DNA of 64,000 nt, taken from NCBI GenBank assembly GCA_016841675.1, contig JAENYQ010000006.1:19893-83892 (forward strand), written 5' to 3'. Both the position numbers and the translations under genes were made by a program. Source of the DNA: Desulfotomaculum sp. Lineage in GTDB: Bacteria > Bacillota > Desulfotomaculia > Desulfotomaculales > Desulfallaceae. Below are positions 18,125 through 28,140 of the stretch, in pieces. Numbering within the stretch: position 1 is the stretch's first letter; each line of letters begins with the position of its first letter. Under the pieces are notes generated by a model, which was not told the origin of the DNA, made no database searches, and was given only the letters and a program-made list of their open reading frames with translations.

Positions 18125-18340
18125 TCCGGGACAGGCAGGTCTCCTGGCTTAGGTTCATCAGTGTTGCCACGTCTTCCCATCCGGCACTCAATGACTCAAA
18201 AATAGCAAAACATTAAGTGCGGACAGTGACATTGTGTGGCATACTTCCCCTTTACAGTGGCGGGACCGCGCCGGATTCACACCGGCTTCCCTTTTAAGTT
18301 TGCACCCTTCTGGTGTAAACACCTGTCCGTTTAAAAATTC
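18125..18340 (-). promoter_or_regulatory. Cobalamin riboswitch 1 (proximal)
   Basis: Minus strand contains B12 box AGCCAGGAGACCTGCC (near 18131-18152), GGGAAGCCGGTGTGAATCCGGCGCGGTCCCGCCACTGT core. Confidence 0.92.
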
Positions 18341-18473
18341 ATTTGTTGTTACGCTTGTCAACCAAATATATTATTTAACCTTTCTACCTTATTTTTACCC
18401 TTCAAGTAATCTAATAGGAGCACAACACGTATTTTAATATTAACACGTATTTTAATATTAATAATAAATAATA

Positions 18474-18505
18474 AAACCTTAGCTCCCATGGGCTAAGGTT
18501 AACAA
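18474..18505 (-). terminator. Intrinsic terminator of second cobalamin leader
   Basis: Minus strand AACCTTAGCCCATGGGAGCTAAGGTTTTATTATT. Confidence 0.65.
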
Positions 18506-18579
18506 GCCAGTAAGTTACCTTTACCTGTTAAGTTAAGGCAACCACACTAACCCTCTCCGCGGGAGGTTATCGTGTTTTA

Positions 18580-18750
18580 TCAGGTAAGGTCTCCTGACTC
18601 GTGGCTCATAGCGAACCTCCCGCCTTCCCAGGCTATTTAGAAAAACCCAGTGGCACTTTGGGAGCTGCTCCCCACTTACAGTGGCCGGACCGCCCGGGAT
18701 TTACACCCGGTTCCCTTTTCACCCCCGGCGTAACCGGAGGAACCTGAAGA
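18580..18750 (-). promoter_or_regulatory. Cobalamin riboswitch 2 (distal, tandem)
   Basis: Minus strand GGGAACCGGGTGTAAATCCCGGGCGGTCCGGCCACTGTAAGTGGGG and B12 box AGTCAGGAGACCTTACC. Confidence 0.92.
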
Positions 18751-19161
18751 ACAAGTTATTTAATTTATGGATATTTTAACACTTTTTAAAAAATATGTCC
18801 ACTATTCGAGGCCGGCCTATAATACTCCCATAGGGTGGGACACAAAATTCAAAATGTAAGTTATACTAGAAACATGAAAAAACGAATGCGATGAAATTGA
18901 GGATATTCGTTATGCCGAGGCTGTTCTTCTAATCATGGGCTTTTCGCCTCAACACTGAACAAGCAATTTATTTTGTCTAAAGAGCAAATTCAACAGTTCT
19001 TAGATACGTTTTTTGAACAGTTACCTGCCTTTCTGAAATGTTCGCTTCAAAAAAAGGCGGCTGCTTGATATTAATTGTTTTCAATCGCTTACGTACAAAA
19101 GGCTTGAGCTTATTTTACAGGTGCTAAAGCTGAGTATTTATTTAAATAAGGGGACTGGGTA

Positions 19162-20711
19162 TTGGAGGTTTCTATGATTAATGAAAAAGTGTATTTGTTA
19201 TCTAAAGTTCGATTTTTTGCCGACCTTACTGCCCATGAATTAAGCGAACTAGCGAATGAATTTAAGTGGCAAGAGTATAAACAAGGAACTGATATCATAA
19301 AACGAGGCCAAACGGAACACCATTATTATGTTTTAATTAAGGGACAAGCTGAAGCATTAGTTTCTAAACAGGGAATTAATGCTTGGAAAGTAAATCTCTT
19401 CGGCCCATATGATACCTTCGGTGAAATCTCTCTGTTCACAAAAAAACCTGCACCAACGACGGTTCGTTGCTTAGAAGATTGCCGCGTTTTAGTATTAAAT
19501 GCCGATAATTTTACTCAAATGCTGATAAGGTGGCCTAAACTTTATCAAAAATTTATTGAACAGCTATACAATAGTTTAACTGATGTTAATCATGAAATAT
19601 GGAATGCTAAATATAGAGATTTTTTAAGTTTAACTTTGCAGCTAACCCATTATAAGGATAGATTTTACGAAACTTGGGGAGGTGTCCGAACAACTAGGGA
19701 AATTGAAAATAAAATTGCCGAGTTGGTTAAAACAAAGGAAAACTTGCTTCTATTTGGTGAACGAGGCACAGGACGGCAAATGCTGGCCTGGTATTTACAT
19801 AAACGCAGGTTTGGAGAATCGGCCACCTTTGTAGTTATTGATGGGCGTTATTTTGATCAGCAGTGGAGCGAAATGATGTTTAAATCTGGAGAAGAAGGTA
19901 CTTCAGCATTTAATTTTTTTGAAATAATCCATAATGGTACACTATTGTTCCGGGAAATAAATGAAATATCCCCCAAGACTCAATTAAAATTAGCTGAATG
20001 CCTAAAAATGAAAAAACTGAACTGCCTTGTGATAGCTAGCTTACAAGGGAACGTGGATCAATTGTCCCCTAAAATAATACCGGAATTAATGGAGTGCCTT
20101 AACCAAACTTATACAATAACACCGTTACGCGAACGGAAAAGGGATATCCCAATCATAGCCCAGGGTATCTTAGAAAAACTAGCCCTTAAGCATCATAGGA
20201 CGACCCCTGTTCTCAGCAAAGAAGCGGTTAAGTTACTTCTTTCTCATAATTATCGACAGGGAAATGTGACTGAGTTAATTCAAGTGCTGGAAAGGGCATT
20301 TTTTCTGGCTGAAGATAATTCAATTGGGCTGGAGCACATTTTTTTTGGTCCTACAGCTCAAAAAATCGGAAGCACGGTTAATCTTCTTTCGTGGCCAAGT
20401 ATTGAAAACATATTAAAAAGAGGAGTGCTTATTTCTTGGCTTAGGCGTATTACCGCAGCTATTTTTATATCAATAATTTTATTATTACTGCTGACTCCCA
20501 AAACAGCTATGGCTAACTTAATTGTTACTTTAGTTTGGTGTTTAGGCTGGCCTGTTTGGGGTTAGGCCTTAAAACCCCTGTAGGGATAAATCAAGTCTTT
20601 TATGTTTCTGCTTTCGCAGTAGGAGCAACAATCGCCATTTCAATTGGTTTGCTTTTGACGATTTTTGCATTTATTATGGTGATCATTCGGAAAAAACTAG
20701 CAAAAAAATAA
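19162..20711 (+). CDS. cNMP-binding domain + AAA+ (sigma54-activator-like, no GAFTGA) + C-terminal membrane region; apparent frameshift near 20560
   Basis: ORF 19162-20565 has CRP-like beta barrel and degraded NtrC-like AAA+; in another frame the sequence continues LGLKTPVGINQVFYVSAFAVGATIAISIGLLLTIFAFIMVIIRKKLAKK*. Confidence 0.65.
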
Positions 20712-20727
20712 GATCCACACCGTAATC

Positions 20728-20880
20728 TCAAATTGTCAAAGCTTTCATTGCTGGGACTTTTCACGGGCTTGATGATAAGCACTTGAAGGCTTATCTTAAC
20801 GAATTTTGCTACCGCTTTAATCTCCGTCGATTCAAAGGAAAATTGTTCAATTGTCTCGTAAAGTGCTGTCTTTCATCGCC
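20728..20880 (+). mobile_element. IS1595-type transposase C-terminal remnant
   Basis: IVKAFIAGTFHGLDDKHLKAYLNEFCYRFNLRRFKGKLFNCLVKCC resembles the HLxxYLxEFxxRFNRR C-terminus of IS1595 transposases; no ORF start or ends. Confidence 0.6.
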
Positions 20881-20929
20881 TAATATTACCTTTACTGGGC
20901 TAACGGTATAATCATGTTTTTTAATTGCG

Positions 20930-21202
20930 TTACTTCATAAGTGCGGGTATTAACCACCCTTTTAGCTTACCAAATTTGCACATGTCATCATATATTTTTG
21001 TCTCTGTGTGAAGGTTTTTTATAGCTAAACCACGCATAACATCATTAGTTATATATGTACGAACAGTATGAGTTAGTGTTGTCATCAAATTTTCAACACC
21101 TGACTGCCAACAATAAAAAATGCCATGAAGGTGACTTGCTCTCTCCAGAGTGTATTTACCATAAACAATTATTTGTGAGAATTCACCAACCTTCATTTGC
21201 AC
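20930..21202 (-). CDS. Small hypothetical protein, possibly DUF3231/spore-coat-like
   Basis: 90 aa; C-terminal KIYDDMCKFGKLKGWLIPAL resembles short spore coat-like proteins. Confidence 0.35.
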   Translation of the reverse strand: MQMKVGEFSQIIVYGKYTLERASHLHGIFYCWQSGVENLMTTLTHTVRTYITNDVMRGLAIKNLHTETKIYDDMCKFGKLKGWLIPALMK

Positions 21203-21231
21203 TTACCCCTTTATAAAAATTTTTCTGTACT

Positions 21232-21843
21232 TTATGCTTTAACCCAGCATTTCCTAAGGTAATCTATTATTTCATCCGCCCGGTTAATCAGGCCTTTCCC
21301 ATTTCCTTCTATTGACCAACGGAAAACAGTGGTTTGCACTAACCCCATGCAGGAAGTAGCAGCCATGTCAACATTTAAATCCTTGCGGAAGGTTCCTTTT
21401 TCAATGCCCTCTTGGATAATTCCGTGCAAAAAAGCATAATATCCATTAATGTTTTGTAAGTACATTTCCCTGAGTAAATGGCTACCGAGATATATTTGTT
21501 CGGAAAAAATTACTCGTGGTATTCCCTGGTTTTCTTCCAAGAGATTGAATTGAAAACGAATGATTCTTAATAATTTCTGTAAAGAATCACCCGTATCGGA
21601 GTCAATCTCCGTTATTTTTTTGTGCAAATTCTCTTGCACAAATTTGAGCGCAAAAACTAAGATATCATTTTTGCTTTCGAAATATTTGTAGATAGCGGCT
21701 TCTGATATTCCTACCTCTTTGGCTAACCTTTTAGTTGTAAGTTTATCAACTCCTTGTTTGGCTATAATTTTTAAGGCAGCCTGACTTATTTGTAGTCTTC
21801 TTTCCATTTGAGTTGTTTTTTCTTGGATCATAGAATCCTCCAA
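21232..21843 (-). CDS. TetR family transcriptional regulator
   Basis: N-terminal HTH QAALKIIAKQGVDKLTTKRLAKEVGISEAAIYKYFESKNDIL. Confidence 0.9.
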   Translation of the reverse strand: MEDSMIQEKTTQMERRLQISQAALKIIAKQGVDKLTTKRLAKEVGISEAAIYKYFESKNDILVFALKFVQENLHKKITEIDSDTGDSLQKLLRIIRFQFNLLEENQGIPRVIFSEQIYLGSHLLREMYLQNINGYYAFLHGIIQEGIEKGTFRKDLNVDMAATSCMGLVQTTVFRWSIEGNGKGLINRADEIIDYLRKCWVKA

Positions 21844-22292
21844 TGATTAAGTAAGTATTCACCAACTTTCTAGTCAAATTTATACAAAATTATTTTATTT
21901 GTCAAGTTTTCAACTTTTGCGCCCCCAAAAGGGCTTTGAAAGTTTAAAAAACGCTGATTAAACTCAGAAAGCAAAGCTTGACAACGGAACCTTTCATGTT
22001 TAATATTTGGTGAGTAAATACTTACTAAGGATGGTGAGATTATGGAAAAACATGGAGTAGTTGTTAAGTTCAGATGTTTCCATAGCCGTAGCCCTGTTAA
22101 AAAAGGTGCCAGATAAGTGTGCAATTTTTAGGAAACTGGTTTTGCCGCTGCGCGACTGGGTTTGACGGTAGTAGCAATAGTACTAATTGGGTACCATGTG
22201 GAATTGATTGCCGGTACATTAATTTACAGTATAGCGAAACAGAGGGGAAATTAAAGGGTGTGTAATAAACCCGTACAAAGGAGTTATCTGAA

Positions 22293-22955
22293 ATGAATAA
22301 AATAAATAGTGCAAATAAACGCCTTACGCTAGTTGACAAGTTGAGATTAGTGGTACAAATCTTCTGTTTAATTGTATTTATTTTTTTAATATCTATAAAT
22401 CAAAATAAAATATGGATGAATATTATGCTAGGTTCATTCATGATTACCTTTATATTTGGCCGTTTTTATTGTGGATGGATTTGCCCGATAAACACGTTAA
22501 TGCGGCTGGTTGATTGGTTGGCAAAAAAGTTAAAAATACAGCATAACGATATACCACCTGTTTTAAAATCACCCTGGTTGCGTTATGTTATTTTTATATT
22601 ATTTTTGGTATCAATGATTTTACTTAAGGATATTATCAAATTAAACATGTTGCTTATCATCATGCCGTTTGCTTTGCTGGTTACGGTATTTTTACCGTCT
22701 GCAGCCTGGCATAGATATCTTTGCCCGTTTGGTATATTGTTCAGTATCCCAGCACGATTATCATTGTTTAATTTCGGAATAAACAATGATAATTGTGCGT
22801 CTTGCGGTAGGTGTAGAAAAATATGTCCCGGCGTTGCCGTGGAAGAAGAACGTACAAAAGGGAAACGCTTTTTTGTTTTGCCCCGGCATTGTCTGCTTTG
22901 TTTTGAATGTACTAAATTTTGCCCCCAAAAAGCTATTAGTGTGTGTAAGCGATAG
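22293..22955 (+). CDS. NapH-like polyferredoxin membrane protein
   Basis: TM segments, FGRFYCGWICPINTLMRLVDW and two C-terminal 4Fe-4S motifs CASCGRCRKICP / CLLCFECTKFCP. Confidence 0.88.
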   Translation: MNKINSANKRLTLVDKLRLVVQIFCLIVFIFLISINQNKIWMNIMLGSFMITFIFGRFYCGWICPINTLMRLVDWLAKKLKIQHNDIPPVLKSPWLRYVIFILFLVSMILLKDIIKLNMLLIIMPFALLVTVFLPSAAWHRYLCPFGILFSIPARLSLFNFGINNDNCASCGRCRKICPGVAVEEERTKGKRFFVLPRHCLLCFECTKFCPQKAISVCKR

Positions 22956-23084
22956 GCGCACCGCTTCGCCAAAGCCAAACACGTCGGCATTCAACTTCTG
23001 GGCCTCCAGCCCAAATAAAAGGGCCTAAAAAGACCCAATTTATAGTTTGAACAAATTAACATAACGGAGGCAGAAAGGTTAACT

Positions 23085-23350
23085 AAGATCAACATCATCA
23101 CCCTGCGTAATGTTAAAGACGCAGCCCGCCAAATTAAAGCTTCGGGCGCCCAGTGGGTACTAATCAAAGGGGGACATTTAGAAGAACAGAACGATTTGGT
23201 TACGGATGTATTATACGACGGATGGGAATTTCACACCATTACCGCTCCCAGAATTTCAACTCGCCCTCTGCACGGCACAGGTTGTGCCCTGGCCTCCTGC
23301 TTGACCGCAAAACTTGTCCAAGGTTTCTCCATGCAACAGGCGGTGGAGAA
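23085..23350 (+). pseudogene. thiD: thiD (HMP-P kinase) C-terminal remnant
   Basis: Reading NVKDAARQIKASGAQWVLIKGGHLEEQNDLVTDVLYDGWEFHTITAPRISTRPLHGTGCALASCLTAKLVQGFSMQQAVE; no N-terminal half. Confidence 0.75.
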
Positions 23351-23353
23351 TTC

Positions 23354-24544
23354 TTACTCTTTAACAGCCTGTTCCAATCTCTCCAGCGCTTGTTGCAGTA
23401 TAATGCGGGGGCAGGCCAGGTTAAACCTTTGAAAACCCCCGCCACCGGACCCGAAGACGTACCCGTCATCCAGTGCTAAACGGGCCTTACTACGCATAAA
23501 ATGCTGCAGCTCAAGGGCATTCATACCTAAACTTCTCAGATCAACCCAGGCCAGATAGGTTCCTTCCGGCTTAATCACTTTAAGTCGGGGAATTTTATTA
23601 TTAATGTAATCGGTAAAGAACTTTACATTAGCCCTCAAATATAGCAGTAACTGGTGGAGGTACTCATCACCGTAGCGGAAGGCAGCCTCAAGCGCAATAT
23701 AGCCAAAGGAATTGCCGCTGTTTTGGCCGGCCCTGGACCTAATAAACTCATTACGCCAATGCTCATTGGGAATAACAGCAAAGGAAGTGGCCAATCCAGC
23801 TAAATTAAATGTTTTGCTGGCAGACATAAAAGTTATGGTCTGCTGTTCAAACTCCCGGGATATGGTTGAGGTAACCGTATGTTTAACATCACCAACCAGT
23901 AATGCACAATGAACTTCATCAGCAATAAGCATACAGTTGTTTTTAATGCAAATTTCACCTAAAGCAGTTAGCTCTTCCTTTGACCAGACTCTCCCGACAG
24001 GATTATGCGGGCTGCATAAAATAAGCATCTTAATCCGGGGCATCCGTACCGGAAAGGCCGTGACAGGTTTAAATAGCTGTTCCAGATTATTAAAGTCCAT
24101 GGTATACCGCTCACCGTCAAAGGCCAAATGGTTATGTAGAACCTGGCAACCGTTGTCTCTAATGGCGTTAAAAAAAGGATAATATACCGGGGACTGCACT
24201 ATTACCTCATCTCCAGGATTGGTAAAAGCCCCCACCGCTGAATATAACCCATTAACCACCCCGGCCGTAAATACTAGCCATTCTTTTTTTATTTTCCAGC
24301 CGTAGTCCCTGGCCAGCCGTTCAATTATAGCTTCATACAACGATTTTGGTGGAAATGAATAGCCATAGACGGGGTCATTGGCCCGTTCTTTAATAGCCTC
24401 AACCACCGGTTCCGGGCAGGGAAAATCCATATCTGCCACCCACATATTAATTAAATCATCCCTGCCAAATAATTTAATACTCTTGTCCCATTTTATACTA
24501 TTGGTATTTTTCCTGTTAATAATATGGTCAAAGTTGTATAGCAT
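23354..24544 (-). CDS. MalY/PatB-type PLP-dependent aminotransferase (C-S lyase)
   Basis: 396 aa; W(V)ADMDF, HNPVGRVWSKEEL, FMSASKTFNLAGL motifs. Confidence 0.9.
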   Translation of the reverse strand: MLYNFDHIINRKNTNSIKWDKSIKLFGRDDLINMWVADMDFPCPEPVVEAIKERANDPVYGYSFPPKSLYEAIIERLARDYGWKIKKEWLVFTAGVVNGLYSAVGAFTNPGDEVIVQSPVYYPFFNAIRDNGCQVLHNHLAFDGERYTMDFNNLEQLFKPVTAFPVRMPRIKMLILCSPHNPVGRVWSKEELTALGEICIKNNCMLIADEVHCALLVGDVKHTVTSTISREFEQQTITFMSASKTFNLAGLATSFAVIPNEHWRNEFIRSRAGQNSGNSFGYIALEAAFRYGDEYLHQLLLYLRANVKFFTDYINNKIPRLKVIKPEGTYLAWVDLRSLGMNALELQHFMRSKARLALDDGYVFGSGGGGFQRFNLACPRIILQQALERLEQAVKE

Positions 24545-24636
24545 CTTTTATACCACCATTTTATAGTTTTTATATTTTAGCCTGGTAATCACCTGTTAAC
24601 CCATAATCAGACGCATTTAGGAGAGACGAGCAGTTT

Positions 24637-26406
24637 TTATTTTAGATGGTGCGCGGCGAGGTTTTGGTTATTCTTTAACTTGTCATACAAAGTAGCCCTG
24701 CTAATACCTAATAGTTTTGCCGCCTTGGACTTATTGCCTCCTGTAATTTTTAGTACTTTTGATATTGTTTCATGCTCTGCTTCTTTTGCTACTATCGACA
24801 AAGCAAGCCCAGGATCCTGATTATACTCTTTATCTTGCTCCCAGGAATTAATTCCTAAATCAGCTATTTGAATTGAGTCTCGGTGGCAATAAATTACCGC
24901 CCGTTCGATTATATTTTCCAATTCCCTAACATTTCCGGGCCACTGATAAGTTCTTAAAAATTCCATAACTTGGTTTGCTACACCATCAATTTGTTTTCCA
25001 GATTCTTTATTACATCTATTTAAAAAATACTCTAATAAAAATGGAATATCCTCAATATGCTCTCTTAAAGGTGGCAGCGTAATGGCCAACACCTTTAACC
25101 TGTAATAAAGGTCCTTTCTAAACCGCCCTTCTTTTTTAAGCTGATATAAATTTTTATTTGTCGCGGCAAGTATACGGACATCAATTCCTTTTGTCCTAAT
25201 GCCCCCCACCCGCTCTATTTCTTTCTCCTGGATCACACGCAATAACTTGCTTTGCAAAGGCAAGGGCATGTCACCAATTTCATCTAGAAAAATAGTACCT
25301 CCATCGGCAAGCTCAAATTTACCTGGTTTGCCATGCCTGAGGGCACCCGTAAACGCCCCTCCTTCGTAACCAAACAATTCCGCTTCGGCCAGCTCGGTAG
25401 GTATCGCAACACAATTTACCTTTACAAAGGGGCGTTTAAAACGGTCGCTTGCATTATGGATAGCCTGCGCCAATAGCTCTTTTCCCGTACCAGTTTCGCC
25501 ATAAATAAGAACCGTGGAAGAACTTGTAGCGGCCTGTAGAGCTTGTTTTTTAATTTCTTCCATGCTTGCACTCCTGCCAATTATACTTTCAAATGTATAC
25601 TTAGTACCGTTCAACTTAGATAGTTCGTTATTATTTTTTAGCTGTTGGACTAGAGAAACTCTTTGCGTATGCTCTTCATTTTTAATGTAATGTTTGGCCG
25701 CCCCGATTTCCGCGGCATCCTGTAAAATTAAAATTGCTCCTTGTGTCTTGCCGGCATGAATAATCGGGAGCCCATTGACAATGAAAGTCGATGACAAAAA
25801 TTTCACTTTTTGTGGTCCTGTCCAAACCCCATTGATGATTTCCTCAAACGGCAGGTACGGTAATAATTCTTGAATTTGTTCTCCAACTCGAACATCTGGA
25901 AGCAGCCGGTTAAGATAAACACTGACTAAATTTATGATTCCCCATTCATCGGTAGCAACAAGCCCGCAGGGTGCTTGTTGGAATATATTAGATAGTTCTT
26001 CATATAAAATTTCAATGTGGTCAAGCAGATGCATTACAGCGTAAGCCTGGGTAATGGTTCCACTCGGTCTGCCATTAGGATCTATTACTGGGGTCTGTCC
26101 AATACGAGGGTTACGTAACCACCGTATTAATTCAGTAAAATTATTAAAGGTTTTATCCTCCCGAAAGTACATGATGTCCCGCAGATAGTATTTTTCTATG
26201 CTGGTATCAAGGCTGATTCCTTGAAGTAGGCAATCGTATAAATTGTGGCGGGTAAACATGCCAATTAACATCCCATCTTTGTTAATCACAGGAATACCTG
26301 TCAACCTGGCGCTACGGTAGGCAAGCAGAGCATCTTTCATTGTGCTGTCAGGATTTAGGGATATATTAACCGGCTCCATAATATCCTTTGCTTTCATAAG
26401 TGCCAC
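24637..26406 (-). CDS. Sigma54-dependent activator with N-terminal CBS pair and PAS-like domain, C-terminal Fis-type HTH
   Basis: 589 aa; GETGTGKELLAQAIH, ELFGYEGGAFTGA, FLDEIGDMPL, WPGNVRELENIIERAVI, HTH NKSKAAKLLGISRATLYDKL. Confidence 0.95.
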   Translation of the reverse strand: MALMKAKDIMEPVNISLNPDSTMKDALLAYRSARLTGIPVINKDGMLIGMFTRHNLYDCLLQGISLDTSIEKYYLRDIMYFREDKTFNNFTELIRWLRNPRIGQTPVIDPNGRPSGTITQAYAVMHLLDHIEILYEELSNIFQQAPCGLVATDEWGIINLVSVYLNRLLPDVRVGEQIQELLPYLPFEEIINGVWTGPQKVKFLSSTFIVNGLPIIHAGKTQGAILILQDAAEIGAAKHYIKNEEHTQRVSLVQQLKNNNELSKLNGTKYTFESIIGRSASMEEIKKQALQAATSSSTVLIYGETGTGKELLAQAIHNASDRFKRPFVKVNCVAIPTELAEAELFGYEGGAFTGALRHGKPGKFELADGGTIFLDEIGDMPLPLQSKLLRVIQEKEIERVGGIRTKGIDVRILAATNKNLYQLKKEGRFRKDLYYRLKVLAITLPPLREHIEDIPFLLEYFLNRCNKESGKQIDGVANQVMEFLRTYQWPGNVRELENIIERAVIYCHRDSIQIADLGINSWEQDKEYNQDPGLALSIVAKEAEHETISKVLKITGGNKSKAAKLLGISRATLYDKLKNNQNLAAHHLK

Positions 26407-26470
26407 CTTCCACCAAATTTTAAATAATTTCTCTTAAGATATACCGTTTTAATTTGTGACTATTGCACAT

Positions 26471-26513
26471 AAAAACGCCGGGCTGCATTGCGAAAAGCAA
26501 AGCTAGCCCGGCA
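26471..26513 (-). terminator. Terminator hairpin in the activator leader (expression platform)
   Basis: Minus strand GCCGGGCTAGC-TTTGCTTTTCGCAAT-GCAGCCCGGC-GTTTTT. Confidence 0.75.
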
Positions 26514-26530
26514 TAAATTCCGGATCCAGT

Positions 26531-26623
26531 CTCCTTTTCGCAATGGAAGGCATGCCGGTTTCCCAACTTACCCTAAAGGCCTGGCAACCATACCTTTGGG
26601 CTAAGGTTTGTCAGGCTCGGAGA
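26531..26623 (-). promoter_or_regulatory. Moco/Tuco-type riboswitch, proximal copy
   Basis: Minus strand ctccgagcctgacaaacc...atggttgccaggcctttagggtaagttgggaaaccggcatgccttccattgcgaaaaggag; matches Moco RNA motif ends (CUCCGAGCC ... GCCUCCCAUU-CGGAAAGGAG). Confidence 0.85.
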
Positions 26624-26919
26624 ATAATTACTATACAATTTTGCAGGGTATCCCTTTATCGGTTCCCGACCTCAAGGGTATAAAGAAACCCTTATTAACG
26701 CCTAATGTATTTGCTTATCTCTCACAGTAGCTGAAACATGTTAGTACATCCAATATCGCTTTCATTTATTATGGTTACCAAGTTAATGAATAAAAACAGG
26801 AGCGACAATTACCTACGGGTTCATATTGGCCTATGGATCCAGCAAATTATTCCACCTGGTTTTAAGACCGTTATGTTTTTGTAAGCATATTGCCGCCAGC
26901 ATTAACTACCGATTCAAGT

Positions 26920-27013
26920 CTCCTTTTCACAATGAAAGACATACCGGTTTCCCAACGTACCCTAACGGCCTAGTAACCATACCTATGGGCTAAGGTCTGC
27001 CAGATTCGGAGAA
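26920..27013 (-). promoter_or_regulatory. Moco/Tuco-type riboswitch, distal tandem copy
   Basis: Minus strand ctccgaatctggcagacc...atggttactaggccgttagggtacgttgggaaaccggtatgtctttcattgtgaaaaggag. Confidence 0.78.
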
Positions 27014-27195
27014 CGAGTAGAGAACGAGTATTATACATTTTTTACAATTCGACTTAAGATGTTGAATTCCTGCAACAATGCAATAATTTAAATCTCATCT
27101 TTCAACGGTATATTAACAAGACATCCGTTGCCTGTAGAATAAATCAACACTTTAATGAACAGACTATATTTAACCAGAGGAGGGATGTCTTAGAA

Positions 27196-27993
27196 ATGAA
27201 GAATATTAACCTTGCCACTACAACCAGTGCCCAGGATAGCGGATTGCTTAACATGCTGCTACCCAAATTTGAATCCGCAAGCAGTTTCAAAGTGAGTGTG
27301 CGTGCGGTTGGTAGCGGGATGGCCATGGAGTTGGCCAACAAAGGCGAAGCTGATGTGCTACTTGTTCACGACCCGGAAGGGGAAGAAGGATTAGTAAACA
27401 GCGGTGTAGGAATCAGCAGGAAATTGGTAATGCACAATGACTTCATCCTGGTAGGTCCGCATGAAGACCCAGCGCGAATTAAAAACGAAGATTTTATTAT
27501 TGAGGCTTTTAAAAAAATTGCTCAAGCTAAAACCGTGTTTGTATCCCGTGGTGATTCTTCGGGCACTGACAAAAGAGAAAAGCAAATTTGGCAAAAATCA
27601 GGGATCAATACAGGAGATATTAATTACCATAACACCAAAAGCGGTATGGCCGAAACTCTGACAGTAACCTCGGCCAAAAAGGGATACACACTCACCGATC
27701 GGGCAACCTTTATGGCTCATAAACAAGAGTTGAACCTGGATATTATGGTTGAGGGCGACGACCTTCTACTTAACCTTTACCATGTTATACAGGTCAACCC
27801 CAATAAATTTCCCCAAGTGAATGCCGAAGGAGCAAAGCAATTTGCAGACTTTTTGCTTAGTCCGAGTGCCCAAGAAATCATCGCTAAACATATGCGGGAC
27901 AAATATGGCCATTCATTATTTATACCTGATGCCGGAAAATCAACGGACGATGTAAGACGTAGTGATTGGAAACAGCAGGTTATTTACAGCTGA
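27196..27993 (+). CDS. TupA-like tungstate-binding protein without recognisable signal peptide
   Basis: 265 aa starting directly at MKNINLATTTSAQDSGLLN..; SRGDSSGTDKREKQIW, YTLTDRATFM, VIQVNPNKFPQVNAEGAKQFADFLLS motifs. Confidence 0.85.
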   Translation: MKNINLATTTSAQDSGLLNMLLPKFESASSFKVSVRAVGSGMAMELANKGEADVLLVHDPEGEEGLVNSGVGISRKLVMHNDFILVGPHEDPARIKNEDFIIEAFKKIAQAKTVFVSRGDSSGTDKREKQIWQKSGINTGDINYHNTKSGMAETLTVTSAKKGYTLTDRATFMAHKQELNLDIMVEGDDLLLNLYHVIQVNPNKFPQVNAEGAKQFADFLLSPSAQEIIAKHMRDKYGHSLFIPDAGKSTDDVRRSDWKQQVIYS

Positions 27994-28048
27994 TTAAAAA
28001 ACCTCTTTACTGCCTGGAGTATTTACAAGTCATCCATAGAAATCGTGG

Positions 28049-28083
28049 ATTCAGGGGTACTCATTAATAGAGTACCCCTGAAT
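28049..28083. terminator. Bidirectional intrinsic terminator between convergent genes
   Basis: attcaggggtactc attaata gagtacccctgaat perfect hairpin. Confidence 0.8.
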
Positions 28084-28140
28084 TGATTTATTTCATCCCT
28101 AGTAGCTCCCACCTTTTGTTACCTTTTCTTTTTTTAAAAT

